From positions 1 through 64,000 of the forward strand of contig WBMZ01010163.1 in NCBI GenBank assembly GCA_013400975.1: 64,000 nucleotides of DNA. Direction: 5' to 3'. Of the stretch, positions 12,301 through 27,300 are shown piece by piece; position 1 is the first letter of the stretch, and every line of letters starts with the position of its first letter. This stretch comes from Atrichornis clamosus. Taxonomy: Eukaryota > Chordata > Aves > Passeriformes > Menuridae. The position numbers were made by a program, and so were the translations under genes. Below the pieces are notes generated by a model. The model was not told the origin of the DNA, made no database searches, and saw only the letters and a program-made list of their open reading frames with translations.

Positions 12301-15300
12301 TAACTATAGAATGTAATGAAATTGCATGTATTGGAATGTAATAAAATGTATGAAAGCCAAGAACCTCTGTTGAAGTTCAGTTAGTAAGAGAAAGCACTGA
12401 CCTCTTTTGTTCCATTTGCATTGTTTTGAACAGCTATGTCATAGTCATGGTAAAACAGCTGCAAATAAAAGCCATGATAAAAATCTCCAAATCAAGGTGG
12501 CTGTCAAAATGCAATGTCAGTTTTCCAGTTTCACTGAACATGTTGTCTGTATTGATAGAGGTCTCCAGCAGTGGGCAAGTGTTTTTATTGCTGAGTAAAG
12601 TGCTGGTGATGCTACTTATATACAGGCATTTTATATTTCCAGTTAAGGCATTAAGGTTTACATTGAAAATGGCTCTGAAGAAATCATGATAAGAATAATT
12701 AGTTTGGTTATTAGTTTTATTACTTTTTACAATTGCAAACCAAAAATTTTTCTTGGGATTTGATTAAAACTTCCAGTTATTGCTTAAAAAATAGTCATAA
12801 GGGAAGAAGTATTGAAAGGAAATTCTTTCCCTTCTATTGTATCCCTTGTCGTTAACCTGCAGAAGAATTTTGAAATGAAACGGGTAATGAATAAAACATC
12901 ATCCTATTCTGTTAAAGAGCTAAGTAAACACAAAAATTCTAAAAAATTCTAAAAATAGAGGAAGATTTTTCATTTTATGTACTCAACTAAACAGCAATTC
13001 ACAAATTGAAATAAAGTACTTCTTTACCACCTTTTGCTAAATCTTAATCAAGTGAGCAGAAATGCTCATCACCAACAGATGTGCTGTGTGTATATTGAGC
13101 AAACTTTCCTTTATTTTGGGTAGCTCTTCTCAGATTCTGAAACTGAGATATAGTCAACAGTTTTCAGGGGAAAATTTGGACAGCAAAGCTGAAAAACTTT
13201 GTCTGTTAAGCTTTGCAGACTGAAAGGGAAGAAAAGGAAGATGTCATCAATCCATCAAGGACTTGGTTTTTAAGCTACAGATGTAATAATAAACTGCATT
13301 AAGTCAATGTTTATGGTTATATTGAGTTCTTGTTTCCATCCATTTGTCTTGATGTCAAGTGTACCTAAAATCACCCTCACAGGACATGTACTCCTCTTTG
13401 CTGCACTTTGGTTTTGCTCTCTGTTCTAATATGCAATGTTTCTAGGCAGGGGCATGTTAAGAGTCCCTGTTCCTTAAGACATTGCTCTAGAAGCTCTGAC
13501 TTTTATGGTAAGCTCTGGGTGGCACAGTGGTTCATCCAGCTGGTACTGACTGCAGATGAAGGCTAATACAATAATGTGAATAATAGCAGTACCTTGCCAG
13601 AGGTAGATAGGTTTCTGATTGAAAAAGTAGGACAAGATAGGACATGAATGAAGGATTTATTTGTATTTTACAGAGGCAAGGTTGTAGGGAGAGGTAGTGT
13701 CTTCACCCTCCCAGGCAATGAAAAGTTTCAGGGCACAGGATCCCCTGAGGAATGACTTCCAGACCTGTCAGCTTATTGGTTTTATTTTTCTAATTATCTG
13801 GATTACCTTCAAAAAAGACAATGCCTCTCTCTACACAATTTGTATGTCTTTTGTCTTTACACTGTTGTGTTTGTAACACCACTACCGTAACACAGAAGAT
13901 TAAATACCTACCCAGAACTTCCTTAGTAAAAACTATTCACTCAGGCTGTTGAATGCATTATGACTGTATCATATCTACAAAGATTTGAACAAGGCCATTA
14001 TAAGAAGGCAGACAATGATGATTGTGATAGACTCTAATATGACACAACGCCTGACAAATCTCCTTCAGCTAAGTGGAGTAGAGTCAGTTCTTCTGCAATG
14101 CCTCTTATCTTTAAGATATACCAGGACAGAGCTGGGATTGCCTTCAGCCACATGTGTGATATGCATCTTATTCTACAGAATCAGGTCCGGTGCAATGAGC
14201 AGTAATAGAGCAAACATATTACTTGTGAAGCAGGCTTAGAGGGTATTTGTAACATTGCTGAAATGTGACTTGTGGTCCCTGACAGATTTCACCTGCCAAG
14301 GGCTGTAAGTGAAAAACCAGAGTGTGCTTTTCAGGTTATAATGAAATTGTATGGAATTATGAAGCAGTGGTCCTGCATTTTGTTCTGACAATATCTTGTG
14401 ATCATTGCTATATGAATGATACAGTACCAGAGATAATCCTTGTACACAGTCTATTAAAAACTACTTTTACGAGATGCAAGAGTGTGTGAAAGATATACAT
14501 GTTTTCTGTTTGGTGTTTCTGTTTTGATAGGCTTGTGCTCCTTTGTATCATTGGAGAACCCTTAAAGACAGCCCTGAGAAGGACCCTGTTGGCACCTGCT
14601 ATGTAGCAATTCAGAACTTCAGCGCCTATGCTGAATATTCACCTTGTCGCAACAGTAGGTATTAATAGGAATAGTCCTGTGTTGAAAGAATTGGTATTGC
14701 ACTCAATGTTTTCATTCTTTCAGTCTTGGCACAGTCTTGGTTGAATGAAGGTTACTCCATGATGTTGTTGCATTGAATGAGGGTGTAAAGAAAAATCAAC
14801 ATTAAATTACATGCCTGCAATTGGATGCAATAATTAATTGAAAGAGGAGAAATTAGATAAATTAGGTGTATGCATTTATAGTGATGAGCTATAATTGGTC
14901 CAATTTGTATGGCTTTAAAATGTAGCAAACAGATCTAGATGAGAACCAGACAGCATTTTAAACCAATTATTCATACTTATGCTGAGTGTAAATGCCTCAT
15001 CACAAGATCACCATTTGAAGACCAGACTCTGCATAGAAGCACACAAGCCTGTATTACCACTCATGCCAGTATCATCCACAATAGCTCATTTGTGAAGAAC
15101 TTTCACCATGCAAATTAGCACTGCTGTTCCACTCTCAGTGCCATTCTGAGGATGTAGTAGCCATCTCTGGGCCTTGCCTCTTGGGTAATTGGGGTAAACT
15201 GCATGTATATTTAGAAACAAGTTCAGCTACCTAGAAGTCTGCAGAAAATACCACACATCAGTCATTCATCTTGTTCAGCATTCTGTGTCTACATGTTTAT

Positions 15301-18300
15301 GATGATTATTAATGCCCTCATTACCTCTGCTCCAAATTATTAAAATCAATATGAAGTATCTGGTGGCTTTACTGAGCTTTGGACTGAACTAGATCTATGG
15401 CAGTTTCTACAATCACAGATCAGAGAATTTTCTTTCAGTTACTTTTCTAAAGGTAACATGTACAAGGTAGCAAATATGATGAGCTTACCTATCCCTTTCA
15501 GTGGAAACCCTCACAGCAAAGCCATGGTGGTGTTCAGTTTCTCTGAGATGAGTAGCTGCTGCAAGTTGCATGTGCCAGCCAATAACAGAAGTTGGAACGC
15601 AGTTCCTTGTCATGAGACCCCTGTACAGAGACCCTGCTAGTGCAGATGGCATTCTTGCTGTGTGCAGATGGGTGAATTTCAAAGCACACCTTCTAACTGT
15701 TCCTGTACTGCAAATTGTGCTCCTGCCTTTGAGTTTCTCATGGATTGTTTTGCCAAGAAAGTAGCAGGCATTTTACAGAAAAAGTAGACATAATTTAAAG
15801 GCCTCTTTCCTGTGAAGATCTAGAGATGGTATCAGAACTTATAGCTGGATTTTGTGACATCTAACAGATTTGTGATAAAGTAGCCCAGTAATGCTAACCA
15901 TGGTCTACCACAGATCTGCACACGAATAGCAGGGTGAGATATATGCATGTACATGCAGTTGTGGTTTTCCTTTTCTCACATTGCAATATAGCTCTAAACA
16001 GAGTTGTGCTGTGTCTTCCTTTTAAAGCCTAATCCTTGTGCATGGACAGGTGCAGAAAGAAGCTCAATCTGTAAAAAATGGTGACTAAGATCTGTTTTAC
16101 ATAATTACAGATGTCTCACTGGGGCTTATATCATTTGAAGAGAGAGTTCAAGTGGCCATTCCTACTCTCACTTTCCCAATTCTGCTGTCTTCCAGTACTT
16201 TGGCACACATAGAGTTGCAATAAGATGTGTGCCAATACACTTTGCACAGTTATATAAAGATTTGGGGACCTGAAATGAAAGTAGTCAGAAGCAGGAAGGT
16301 TTGTTTTTGCATGTACAAATGTGCATCCAAAATTATAATACACATCAGTCCTCACTGAGCAAAAGCATCAGTTAAAGGGCTGCCCCTTGTGAGAGGCATG
16401 TGTCCCTTTCCTGTGCCATTATACAGATGACCTTGGTGTTGACTGTATATTGGTCTTTCCACCGTGCCAATATTTTTTGAGAATGCCTTAGTGAACACTT
16501 ATTTTTGTATTTATAACAGATCAGACTGTGATAATCATTCCACAATCTCTTGTTGAGTTGTTTACTTTCCTATCTCCAGCCAAATTCAAACTGAATCCCT
16601 GATAGTTGTTTCAGGGGTCTTTTCTTGGCAGTGACAGGAGAGAGTCCCAATAGCAACTCCTATTTTTCAAAATCTTCACAAGGGCCTGTGTGTTCAGGGT
16701 CCTGTAGAAGGTCTTGACTTGCTCTGCCTCTTCTAAAAAAGGATCCATGTTTTCACATATTTTTGCAGTTTTGCATTTTACAGCCTTACAGCTCCAGGGG
16801 TGTCTATGTTATCTTCCAGATGCAGTGTGAAATCAATAAAATGCTTCTACCTTCATAATTGCAGGCAATGCTGATCCTGAAGGACAAGGCTTTTGTCAAG
16901 CAGGTTTCAGCTTAGATTTTTACAAGGTGAGATTCTGCTTCTGAAGTATTTTGACCAAATGTAATTGTGATATATCCCCAGTGTTCAAGTGCTGTCTCAG
17001 TGATCATGACTTTATCCCCATGCTGTTGCATATGGAAAGTTTAGTTAATTTGTTGCAAGTTTTTTCCTCCTTTTCAAGATTCAAACTTTCTGGTTTCATT
17101 AATAAAAGAAATACTCAATCAGCACCTGTTTATCTCTTTGCAGCATTCCAATCTGTCTCTGCTTGGTCTATCCTAACATATAATTAGGCAAAAAATGTTA
17201 TGTTCTTCTATCTCAGTCTGTCCCACTTGCCTTTTGGGAAGCAGTGGGCAGGCACTAACTAGTTTCAAAAAGTTAAAATACCTTATATAAGGATGCTTTT
17301 GGTGGCAAACTAGTCATTGAGCAAAACCATTCTTGTGTGAGGGAGAAGGTGCTTAAGGGAAAGAACTAGATTTTCTAAAATGCCAAGAGGGTCCAGAAAC
17401 AATATTGTGGGACAAAGGATAAACTTTGTGGCTATTGTTATTTGTGCCATTATTACAGCACTAGGGCCTCACTGACCATTGCCATTGTTTTGAGTGTTCT
17501 GCAGCTGCATTGTTATTTACATTATTAACAGCTGAGGGGTTAAGGCCTCACTGTAGGGTATACAAAAGTATAATTCTCTATAAAATGCCACTGTTGCTTC
17601 ATTGACTGTGAGCACCCTCTTTTCTGCTAAATTTGTTTTGTTACAAATAAGCAGCAATTTTTAAAATGCTATGTTAGTGGTAAAATAATTATGGCTTTCA
17701 TTCAAGTGAAGATGCATAGAGGGATCTTAACTTTTTTTGACTGGATTTTCCTGCAAATCCATGCATCTACTTCCTTTCCTTAAACATGGCTATTCTCCTT
17801 TATCATGATTGTGATATTATTTTGGTCATTTAAATTGGTTTTTTCCCATGCATGCTTAATTTTGTTGTGTTCTTTTGTTGTGTAATTTTATTCAATTCTG
17901 CTTTTTATAGAATGGAGACCTGATAGTAGGCGGGCCCGGTAGTTTTTATTGGCAAGGTATGTTCATCTGGCTGGTTAACTTGATCTAAGAAGTGAAGCAG
18001 AAAGTATCATTATTCTAGATTTCCACTGTTTTGTTGATTTAAGATAACCAGTCTCTGATCTTACTTTCAACAAATGTAGATCAAAAGAATTGCTTAACAA
18101 GCAACTGAGCATAAAAATAAGCCAGGAGAATTCAGGATGTAGGTTGTATAGGAAGTTAAACAAATAAAAATAACTATTTTTATGTTGGCATTTTAGTATA
18201 TTTGTCATTTAATTAATAAGTTGAATTTTTCCCTAGAAATACTGCAGGTTTAAAAATTGCTAATATTTGTATAGCATATGTACTGTTTTAAAAGTTTTTG

Positions 18301-21300
18301 TTACTATTTGTTTCTGAACACAAACTTTTATAGCTATCTGCATATATTTTAAGTTCATTTGTGACATCTCTGTAGCTTCCAAGATGTCATTTCCCATGTA
18401 GATAAAACCTGAAGTTGTTTCGGTAAAGGGTTAAGAGGTTATTTTTGTTTTAACCTGTTTTGACAGGTATGATATAGCTGATCCCAGCCTCTGCCTGCCA
18501 ACTTGCCCACTGTCAGCCTCTTGGATGTCTGTTTTTGCACTGCCTTTAAAGGAGGAAGATCTAGTTGACTGTGATTGCAGGGAATTAATAGCTTTGAATT
18601 CTCCTTTGAGAAATTGCTTCCATTGGTCTACTACATTTGTACAGTGCACTGACTTCAGTTTGAATCAGCACATTGAAATAGCTCTGGAGATGTTTTTGTG
18701 ATGGTTCAACAGAGATTCAATGCCTTGTTGTGTTGGTTTATGTGTATTCTTGAGACTTCAGGGTAACAATGGAGAAAGATCGAGAGAAGGTATCTACTCT
18801 GCATCTGTGCTGTATTATTATCCTTCCAGCTCTATCCTGATGTTCTGCTAGCCCTGTTTTGTAGAATCTGGCCCTCTTTTAGTCCTCTTTAATTATGAAG
18901 CTGTTTGAATCCAGGTCAGGTTATCACTGCGAGTATTGCAGACATCATTGCAAATTATTCCTTCAAGAATATTCTGAGGAAACTGGCACGAGAGAAGCAA
19001 ACAGGAGTGGCACCACCCTCATATGATGACAATTACATGGGTAAGCTGATTCTTGTATGAGTTAGCCAATATGTTCTAAAAGCATGAGTCTTACATGAAT
19101 ATGGAAACAAGCCCTACATTGCTATTGTCCCAATTGTGAGAGGATTTGACCATGTTTTGCCTTAAGCACAACAGCAAATCAGTATTTTGCTGGTTACTTC
19201 AGTGAGATTATTCAAATTCTTAAAGTTATGCAAAGCAACTGAGTTTGAGGGTTGAGATCTTAAATGGCTCATTAGAGTTCATATTATTTGATCTTAAATA
19301 ATTAAGCAGAAATACAAAATTTTCCCATGTATATATTTTTTCATTCCAAGATGATGGATTGAACTTAATGTAATTAAAGACAATTTCAGTTTTTATTAGA
19401 TAAATGAAAATTCAGTTCTGTGGTATTTTTTATAGTCTACACAAATACCTGGTTTATTCTCACTGGTATTTAAAAGATACAACTGAAGTAAGCAATAACA
19501 AAAGTCAGTTTGAAGATATTATGTAATTAATAGAAAAAAGGCTCCTTATTTACTTTTTCATTAGTACTGATTTCTAAGAATTTTCATGATATTTATGTGT
19601 CTCTGCACGTAAGGCAGGTTTTTCTTCACATTATTATAGAAAAGATTCAGTGGAATTAGAAGGCAAAGACATGTCCTTCCACTGTTACCCATAGATTTGA
19701 AATAACAGTCCCTGATACAATGCAAAAGTCTTTGCTGTGACAATAGCAACTATCTCACAGGTTTACTAAAGCTCCAGGAGGTGCTTAACTGCATCTTTGG
19801 AAATCTATCATCCATATAAAGCTCAGCTAGGACACTCATACCTTACAGTATAGTAATGAAGACCTAAATTGTGTAATAGCTGTTAGGGCAAAACCGCAGT
19901 ACCTGCTGGTTTTTTTCAAATATATTATTAAGCATTAATGATTTAGAAGCTCATTTTTGGAGAAGAGGGGTCAATTTATTATATATTCAGACCTACCACT
20001 AATTTAGTCATAATAATGTGATAAACAATTTTCCTTTTTTCCACACAGTTTTAGTATAGTAATGCTAGGAAATTTACATTCAGATGATCAGTGGAACAGA
20101 CAAATCTGATTGTGCTTGCATATTTTTTGAAAGAAATTGCTTATCAAGTTTGTTTCTTTTTGTAATTTATCTTTAAACAGGATACTCGGTGGCTGCTGGG
20201 GAATTTACTGGGGATTCTGAACAAGGTAAGAAGCTATGTACTTAAATGAAAACCATATGGCTGTGCACTTACTAAAATCCTCATTTTGAGTCTCTACGTG
20301 GGAATATACCTATTACACATTTGAAACACTGGTGAGACTTAAGCTATCTGTATTCATTATTCTCAGAGGCAATTATTTTCTTAGACAGTATAGCAAAACG
20401 GAACAGAACTTAAGTAATATAAGAGTCTGAATTCCATAAGGGGTAGCTTTCTTGAGGGGGTTTACAGCTCCCTAGTCCAGACTGACAAAGGTAATAGAGA
20501 CATAGTACATTTCCCCAGATAACCCCAGTTCTCCAGAACTGCTGTTGCGTAATCCCTCTGAAATTAAACTTGCTTGTCCTGCATTATGAAGGATTCAAAA
20601 AATAAATTAAAAAAGACACAGTTTTGAGCCAAACACTATAATGTGTAAAAAAGATGTCTCCCTGGTCATGGAAGGCTACATTTTTTTCTTCTTACATACT
20701 CAAAGGTTTATAATGGATAATTTTTGAATCAGTATGTCATGTGAATGACTGGCACAAAAATGTTGCATAGTTGGCTGACTTGAGATTCATCCTGTGTCAT
20801 GTTCAGTCCTTAATTATTACTTCCATTTCCCCTTGACCAAACACATTCAATCAGAGGAGAGTACATGAATCCAGAGAGAAACCGAGGAATGCTAGGTCAG
20901 TACCAGCAGGTGTCTGAGGTGCTCTGATATCTGAAGTTCCTGCTGCCGTCTTCTGCTGTGGCTGTCTTAATGAGAGAAGGTTTAGACAATAAGACTGACA
21001 GCTGTGACTTTGTTTTTTTCTTTTTTTTTTTTTAACTCATTTTTTCTACTGGTTGTGTAAGATTTCATCATTGAGAAAAATTATTCCTAGAAGGCAGCTA
21101 GGTCTGATGTTTCATGTTCTTGTTCAACAGAACCCTCCAGTGCCACTCCAAAAAATTTCCTTGTAATGCTTTTAGATAGCCTGTGCAGAACTTGTCAAGC
21201 AGTTGCATGGCATCAAGTGAAATAATGGATGAGACGAATTGTTGTGTAGGCAAAAAGAAGAGAGGTATTTGTAAGGACAGTTGTATTTAGCTTCTGTGCT

Positions 21301-24300
21301 CTAGTATGTGATGCCATAACTAATTCTGGTTCCATCAATCCACAGCTGTCAAGTAGCAAGCTCTGTTGTACCACGAACTTTATTATAGTGTGCTATGCTA
21401 AGCAGTGCTAGGCAGAAAGAGATCTATGGATAACTGTATTCAAAAGTCAAGGTTTTGTAACGTTTTATGCAAGTAAATGCACTGAATGAATGCTAAAGAC
21501 TTATGAATTAATGTCCTGAAGTGATTTGCAGATCACAAATCAAAATCCTAAGGGGTTTTAAATATATATAGTAAGGAAGGTTTAAGTGGCATGCAATACA
21601 TGTTGCATGCACCACTCAGATAGCAAAACCATTTCACTGTTGATCATATGTCCTTTCAGAGTTGGTTGCTGGAGTCCCGAGAGGAGCACAGAACTTTGGC
21701 TATGTATGTACTGGACCCTAATTTTATAATTTTTATAGTGGGAAGGCAATTAGACTATTTGTAAGGTTAAAGGCTACATTATATTTTCTGTCTCTATGAT
21801 AAAAAACTTTCAAATCAGAGAAAACTGCCACTGACTTTCACTCTCAGGCTTGCCTGGCTTAGTGATTTGGATTTTGAATGGTAAGCACTTAGTCCCTTCT
21901 GAAGTCTGTTTGCAATAGGCAATTACAAGCATGCCTTGAGTCTGACTAGTATCCCTATACCACCAAGTGTTCTCAGACCTCAGCTCTCTCATAAGTTAGC
22001 ATATTTTAGTACGATGCTGTGTCCACAGGGCAGAGAAATCTGAGTTCAGATTATTCATAGCCAATGTTTACTTTCAGTGCTGTAATACTGAAATCCAGAT
22101 GCAAAGAGTCATGATATGCAGATAGAAGTGAAGGGAGAGAACAATAATAAGTTTGTGGATACTGCTTTTAACTTAGAGGAAAAAAGGTTTCACAACTATT
22201 TTGACTGGAAAAAGAGTTCCCAGCCACAGACACATTCTCTAGTTTTGCGGATCCAAAATTCCTTGTGTCTCTGGAACTTGTTTTTAATTTTTTTTTCCAA
22301 AAAGATGTGCATGTGTATGTATATGTATTTATGTATGTATGTATATATTTCTTAATGTTTTAAGTTCATGTTTTCACGCAGAGTCACTGATCAGCTGCTA
22401 GTCTGTGATGTGCTGCTGTTCAGTGTCGAGTAAGGAAGGGAAATACCTTTCCTTATTTTATTCTTGGGGAACCTGACAGTCATGAAATCTTAGTGATTTG
22501 TTTAAGATCATGCATGAAAACTGTGGTGAGACAGAAAATAACTGGTTTTTCTTGGCCACTTGGACCATCCTTCAGTGTGTCAAATTGGTTTGCAGTGATG
22601 CCATGCTGTAGCATCTCCATGTGTGCTTGAAACTTTCCATGTTTTTCTGTTACCAGGTCTCAATTATTAATTCTTCAGACTTGACCTTTATCCAGAACTT
22701 CACTGGTGAGCAGGTAATGTCAAGCAGCTATGTGATGAAATATTGCATCTCTAGAGGATATAGTTTCATTAACATAGTTACAAGATCATTTAAAATATTA
22801 TTTGGTATTAATGACCATAAAAACAAAGAGGATTATCAGTTTAAAAACAATTAAAGTTGATATCTGATATGAAAGCCTATCTGTTGTTTTTTATTTCCAG
22901 ATGGCGTCTTATTTTGGGTACACAGTTGCAGTATCTGATGTTAACAATGATGGGTAGGTTACCAAATATATTCAGCTCCACTGAACATTAATAGAAGCAA
23001 TGCCTGATATTTATTAGTAAATGTAGGTTTTCAGGTGCTTCATACCTCAAAATGCTTTTCTTGGCTTCTCCGCTTTCTAATTTTAATGGTTCACATAGGC
23101 TTATCTTTGTACAAGTGGCACGAGTATTTGCAGGCCTAGTTTGGGTGAGTTTATCTTCCTGAATATTTATTCAAAGCAATGTGTCAGAGCAGGAGTGTCC
23201 AGAGTCTTAGGAAACAGATCCAAGTAGAAAAATAGTGAATAAACAGCACTTGCTACCACTGGGAAGAGATGGGTGAAAGTCAGGTGCATTCTCCCATTCC
23301 CAAGTACAGGTAAGTCTTCTTATATGTGGAACACCCATAGCTGCACTTCTCAATTTTAAAAGCTTTCTAATGTGATCAGCTCCTCATTCCTCATTCCAGC
23401 ACCTGCTGGTTGGCCATCCATTTTTATCATCCCCAGGACCAAGTGTCTATGTCCCATAGTTGTTATGGCAGGCATTGTGTGTGTCAGAGGGAGAATGCTG
23501 CTCAGCTCCCAGGGTCATGCCTAAGACACTTGAGAATTTCAGGCCCTGTTGAACAAAACACTTGTTAACTTTCAATACATGTAAAGTCTGATTAAATATT
23601 TCAGAAGAACAGGACTTTCATAAGGGAATACTGATGCTAGCTTTCTGGCAAGGAGATAAAGATCCCTGAAGCTCAGAGCCTTGCAAGTCTGCACAGAGGT
23701 GAGCCAGGACTATATTTAGAGATGTGACATACTCTTGCTTATTGCAGAATGTCTCAGATGTGTCTACTTCATATTTTTTTCTTGTGATCATTTCTTATTA
23801 GGTGCTTAAACATAGTGCATTAAATAATTTTCCTGGGCTAAGTCATTGCTTCCCATCAGTGACTAGTGACCCTTTAAAGAGTGAGGAATATAAGAAAAGA
23901 GAAAAGTAACAAAGTGGTAAAATGTTATTGCAGTTACAAAACAAAACAACAACAACAAAACAGAAGCTTCAATAGTGTCTGTGGTGGCTTCATAGTACTC
24001 AAATCTTTCCAAGTTTCTGAGATCAAATATTGTCATAGTACCATAGCTTTTGAAAATTTCTATTTTTATGATACACAGAGTCAGAATTAATTTAGTCCTA
24101 CAAATGTATTACAAATGCGAAGGGGTGGAGAAACATTTCCCTAAGTTGCAAGACACTCATTAGACTTTCAGGGAACTTACTATTTAATTTCTCACTGAAT
24201 CAAACTATTTCCTGTGCAGGTTATTTCCTGGTAACCGTAGGGTTACTTGGTAGGTCTCATATTTTCTGTGTACCTCTACAACCACAGTTTATGTCAATAA

Positions 24301-27300
24301 TATAATCAAACTGCTGTTGAGGCCTGTGTGGTCTCCCAGTCTGTATCTTAAAAGAAATCTAAAGACTCTTCCTGAGATCCAAACATCCCACAGAAAACAA
24401 AACACAAAAAGCTCTTGATAAACATATCTAATTAGATATGTAGTCTGTCTTTGCTGGTTTGCACATATAGAGAATAGAAATATTTATCTGAAAGGAAGAG
24501 TAAAAGAGGAAAAAAAAGCAAAAGGGAAATTGGCACTACAAATTCACTTAGGCATTTTGTTCAGCTGAAGATCAGGAGGTAGTGATGGCCTTATCAGTAT
24601 GAGAAACCTGATTAAGTTATTTGCTGAAAAAATTAATAAAAGATTAACAGGAATGGTGCTTTGCTGTAATAAGACTCACAACATGGCTCAAAGATTAGGC
24701 GCATCTTAGGAAAAAAAACGCTCTGTAGACTTGTGCTCCAGCAGTTCTGCGGGTGTTGCAGGGTGACTCTTGCAGTTTTATCTGTACCACATCAGGATTG
24801 TAGGCAGAATAGGGAAATTGAGGATACTGTTTGACCTACCTGTTAGTTGTCCATTGCTAATAATGAGAAATCCACAATTAAACTTAACAAATCAAGCTTT
24901 GCCATCAACTTACAGGCTACATTCCTAGTAAAGACAGAAAAAGAGAACACTTTCAATTTAGGCCAAAACAGTCCAATAAAAATAGTAAAATAAACTGTTT
25001 ACTGTTTTTTTTTATTTGGCTTATATCAAAGCTTTCCGTAGTTATACTTTGACCTCTTGACATTTCCCATATTCCTGCTTTTTATTACTTGGCAGGATAC
25101 AAAGGAATGGCACACAGTCTCACCAGGTGGTCAGCTTTGTGCTTTTTAAAGATTTTTTTTTTTTTTAATCAGAAGGGAAGTAATTCTGGCTGGTTACTTT
25201 TCTGCATTGGAACAAAAATTAATATATAATTTATGTTAACTCAAGCATCTTAGTGCAGTAATGAAATCTAATGAACCAGTTCAAAATACCACTGCAAACT
25301 GAACTGCACTTCATGGTTTGATATTACTGTCCTGAGGCTTTTGCTTTTGCCTTACTCTTACAGCTTTTTAAAAGGAATCATATCAATCTGAATCTGGCTC
25401 AGAACCCTCAATTTTGTAAATATAAACTCCTGCAATTTAAAAGGCCAATTGAAATGTCTTCCTTCACCAGCAAAAATACATAATACTAATCACATGGGTA
25501 CTTAGAATCCAACAAGTACACACACCCCACACACACACATCCCTTGACTGCTTGTTATCTAAATAATTGAACTCTAGAAGCTGGGAGGCAAAGCTGACTA
25601 TAAAGTATGGCAAGCAGCAATTGTTTGTTTATTTTATCCACTTGAAGAGGAACCAGAAAAGAGTAAATGAAGGTCAGAGAGTTGCATAGCTGACAAATCC
25701 TTCCTTTCTAACTATAGTACACTGCTGTGACAGCACCAAAAAACCAAACTCTAATCCCAAACGTCTAGAATTGACTAAGGGAGAATTTCCTCTTGCAGAG
25801 GACTTGCTGAAGCAGCTTGCTTTGACCCACAGAGCTGAGCTCTGGCAGAGAAAAGGAAAAATTAAGAGGGTGAGGAAAGGCGGGCCTTGGTGGGGGCAGT
25901 ACATGTGAAGACCTGGAGGGAAGGCAAACCAAATGCTGTGAGTGTTCCAGGTGGCTCTGCTGCCTGTAACCTAGGAATAGGTCAGTGTATGAGATGACTG
26001 CCTTCGTTCCACCTTTCCCTCAGGACATCAGAAGATGAGGCTCTCAGTTACTGGGTTCTGGTCCCTGCTCCTGGGACTATTCATGCATTTTGTACAGTCA
26101 TTGTCATTTATTTTAGCAAAGAAGAAATTTTCCTAGAAAAATTACTCAGCACTGTGCTCTTCTACCTGAGATGATGTGCTCCCTGTTCAAAAAGCTCCAG
26201 CTCCCATCTGCTTGCTTTCTGTCTCACCTGGTGAATCTTGTCTTCTGAATTAGGCTTCTGCTTAGAGAATTTTAGTACATGATAGATAGTCTGCCTCTCT
26301 CTTTTCACCATTTTAGGCACTCTGGACATTGCTCTATGGACCAGGGTTTTAAAGGTATCTGGGTATCATGTTCATTGATGTACTGGGAGCTTCCTGACTC
26401 TCAGTGGATTGATTCCTTACCATCTCTGAAAAAATCTTCCTTTAGTCTTATAATTGCTCATTTGTAAAATGTTCAAGGGAGCCAAGCTCATCTTTTATTT
26501 CATGGTTTATATAGCACATAACTCCATGGGGTCCCAAGGTACTGGGAATATCTGGACTATGAGGTAATAAAATCGTAATTGATGATAGTGCTACTTTGTA
26601 ATGCCTTTAGTACATGGCATATGTAAAATAACTTATTTTTAAAAGATCATTCATTATTTGTTTCTGTTTTTGCAGTTGTTTCATGGCAACCATTTCATCT
26701 GATATTCTGTCCCAACCACAAACATCTTCTCTTAGTAGAGGAGGACTTTTGATGTTTAGTGTGAAAGGAAAATCTCACCATTGATGTCAAGTCAGCATCT
26801 GCTTCCTTCCTTTTGTAGTTATTCATGCCATAGGGTAAAATCTGACATAAAAAATAGGACAGCTGTACTGAAGTAACCTAACATTTGGAATGACACTTCC
26901 CTTTATGGAAACATACTATAAAACTTAGTAGAAAAATAACATTTACAGAAGTATTTTGTCAGAATTTATAGAATGTGTAAGTTCTACAATGTAAATTCTT
27001 TTTCTAGATGAAAAATTCTGTTCTAAATTTTATGGTATATATCTCAGAATCATTTTATATATAGTAAAACAGTAGCTGAGCTACTGCGTAATCATACAGA
27101 TTTTTTTCTGTCAGGATTGGGAAAAACAATGTAGTGCAATTTTGCTATTTGTTTTGCCAATAGATAAAACCTTCGGGAAAATATCGGTGTTGGGAATATG
27201 ATGAATTGAGAATAGAAATTTTCTATGAGTTTTACAAAGTTTGAACAAAGTTTCACATTAGAGTAAGAGAATATATTTTCTAAATTAAAACTTCTGAGAT

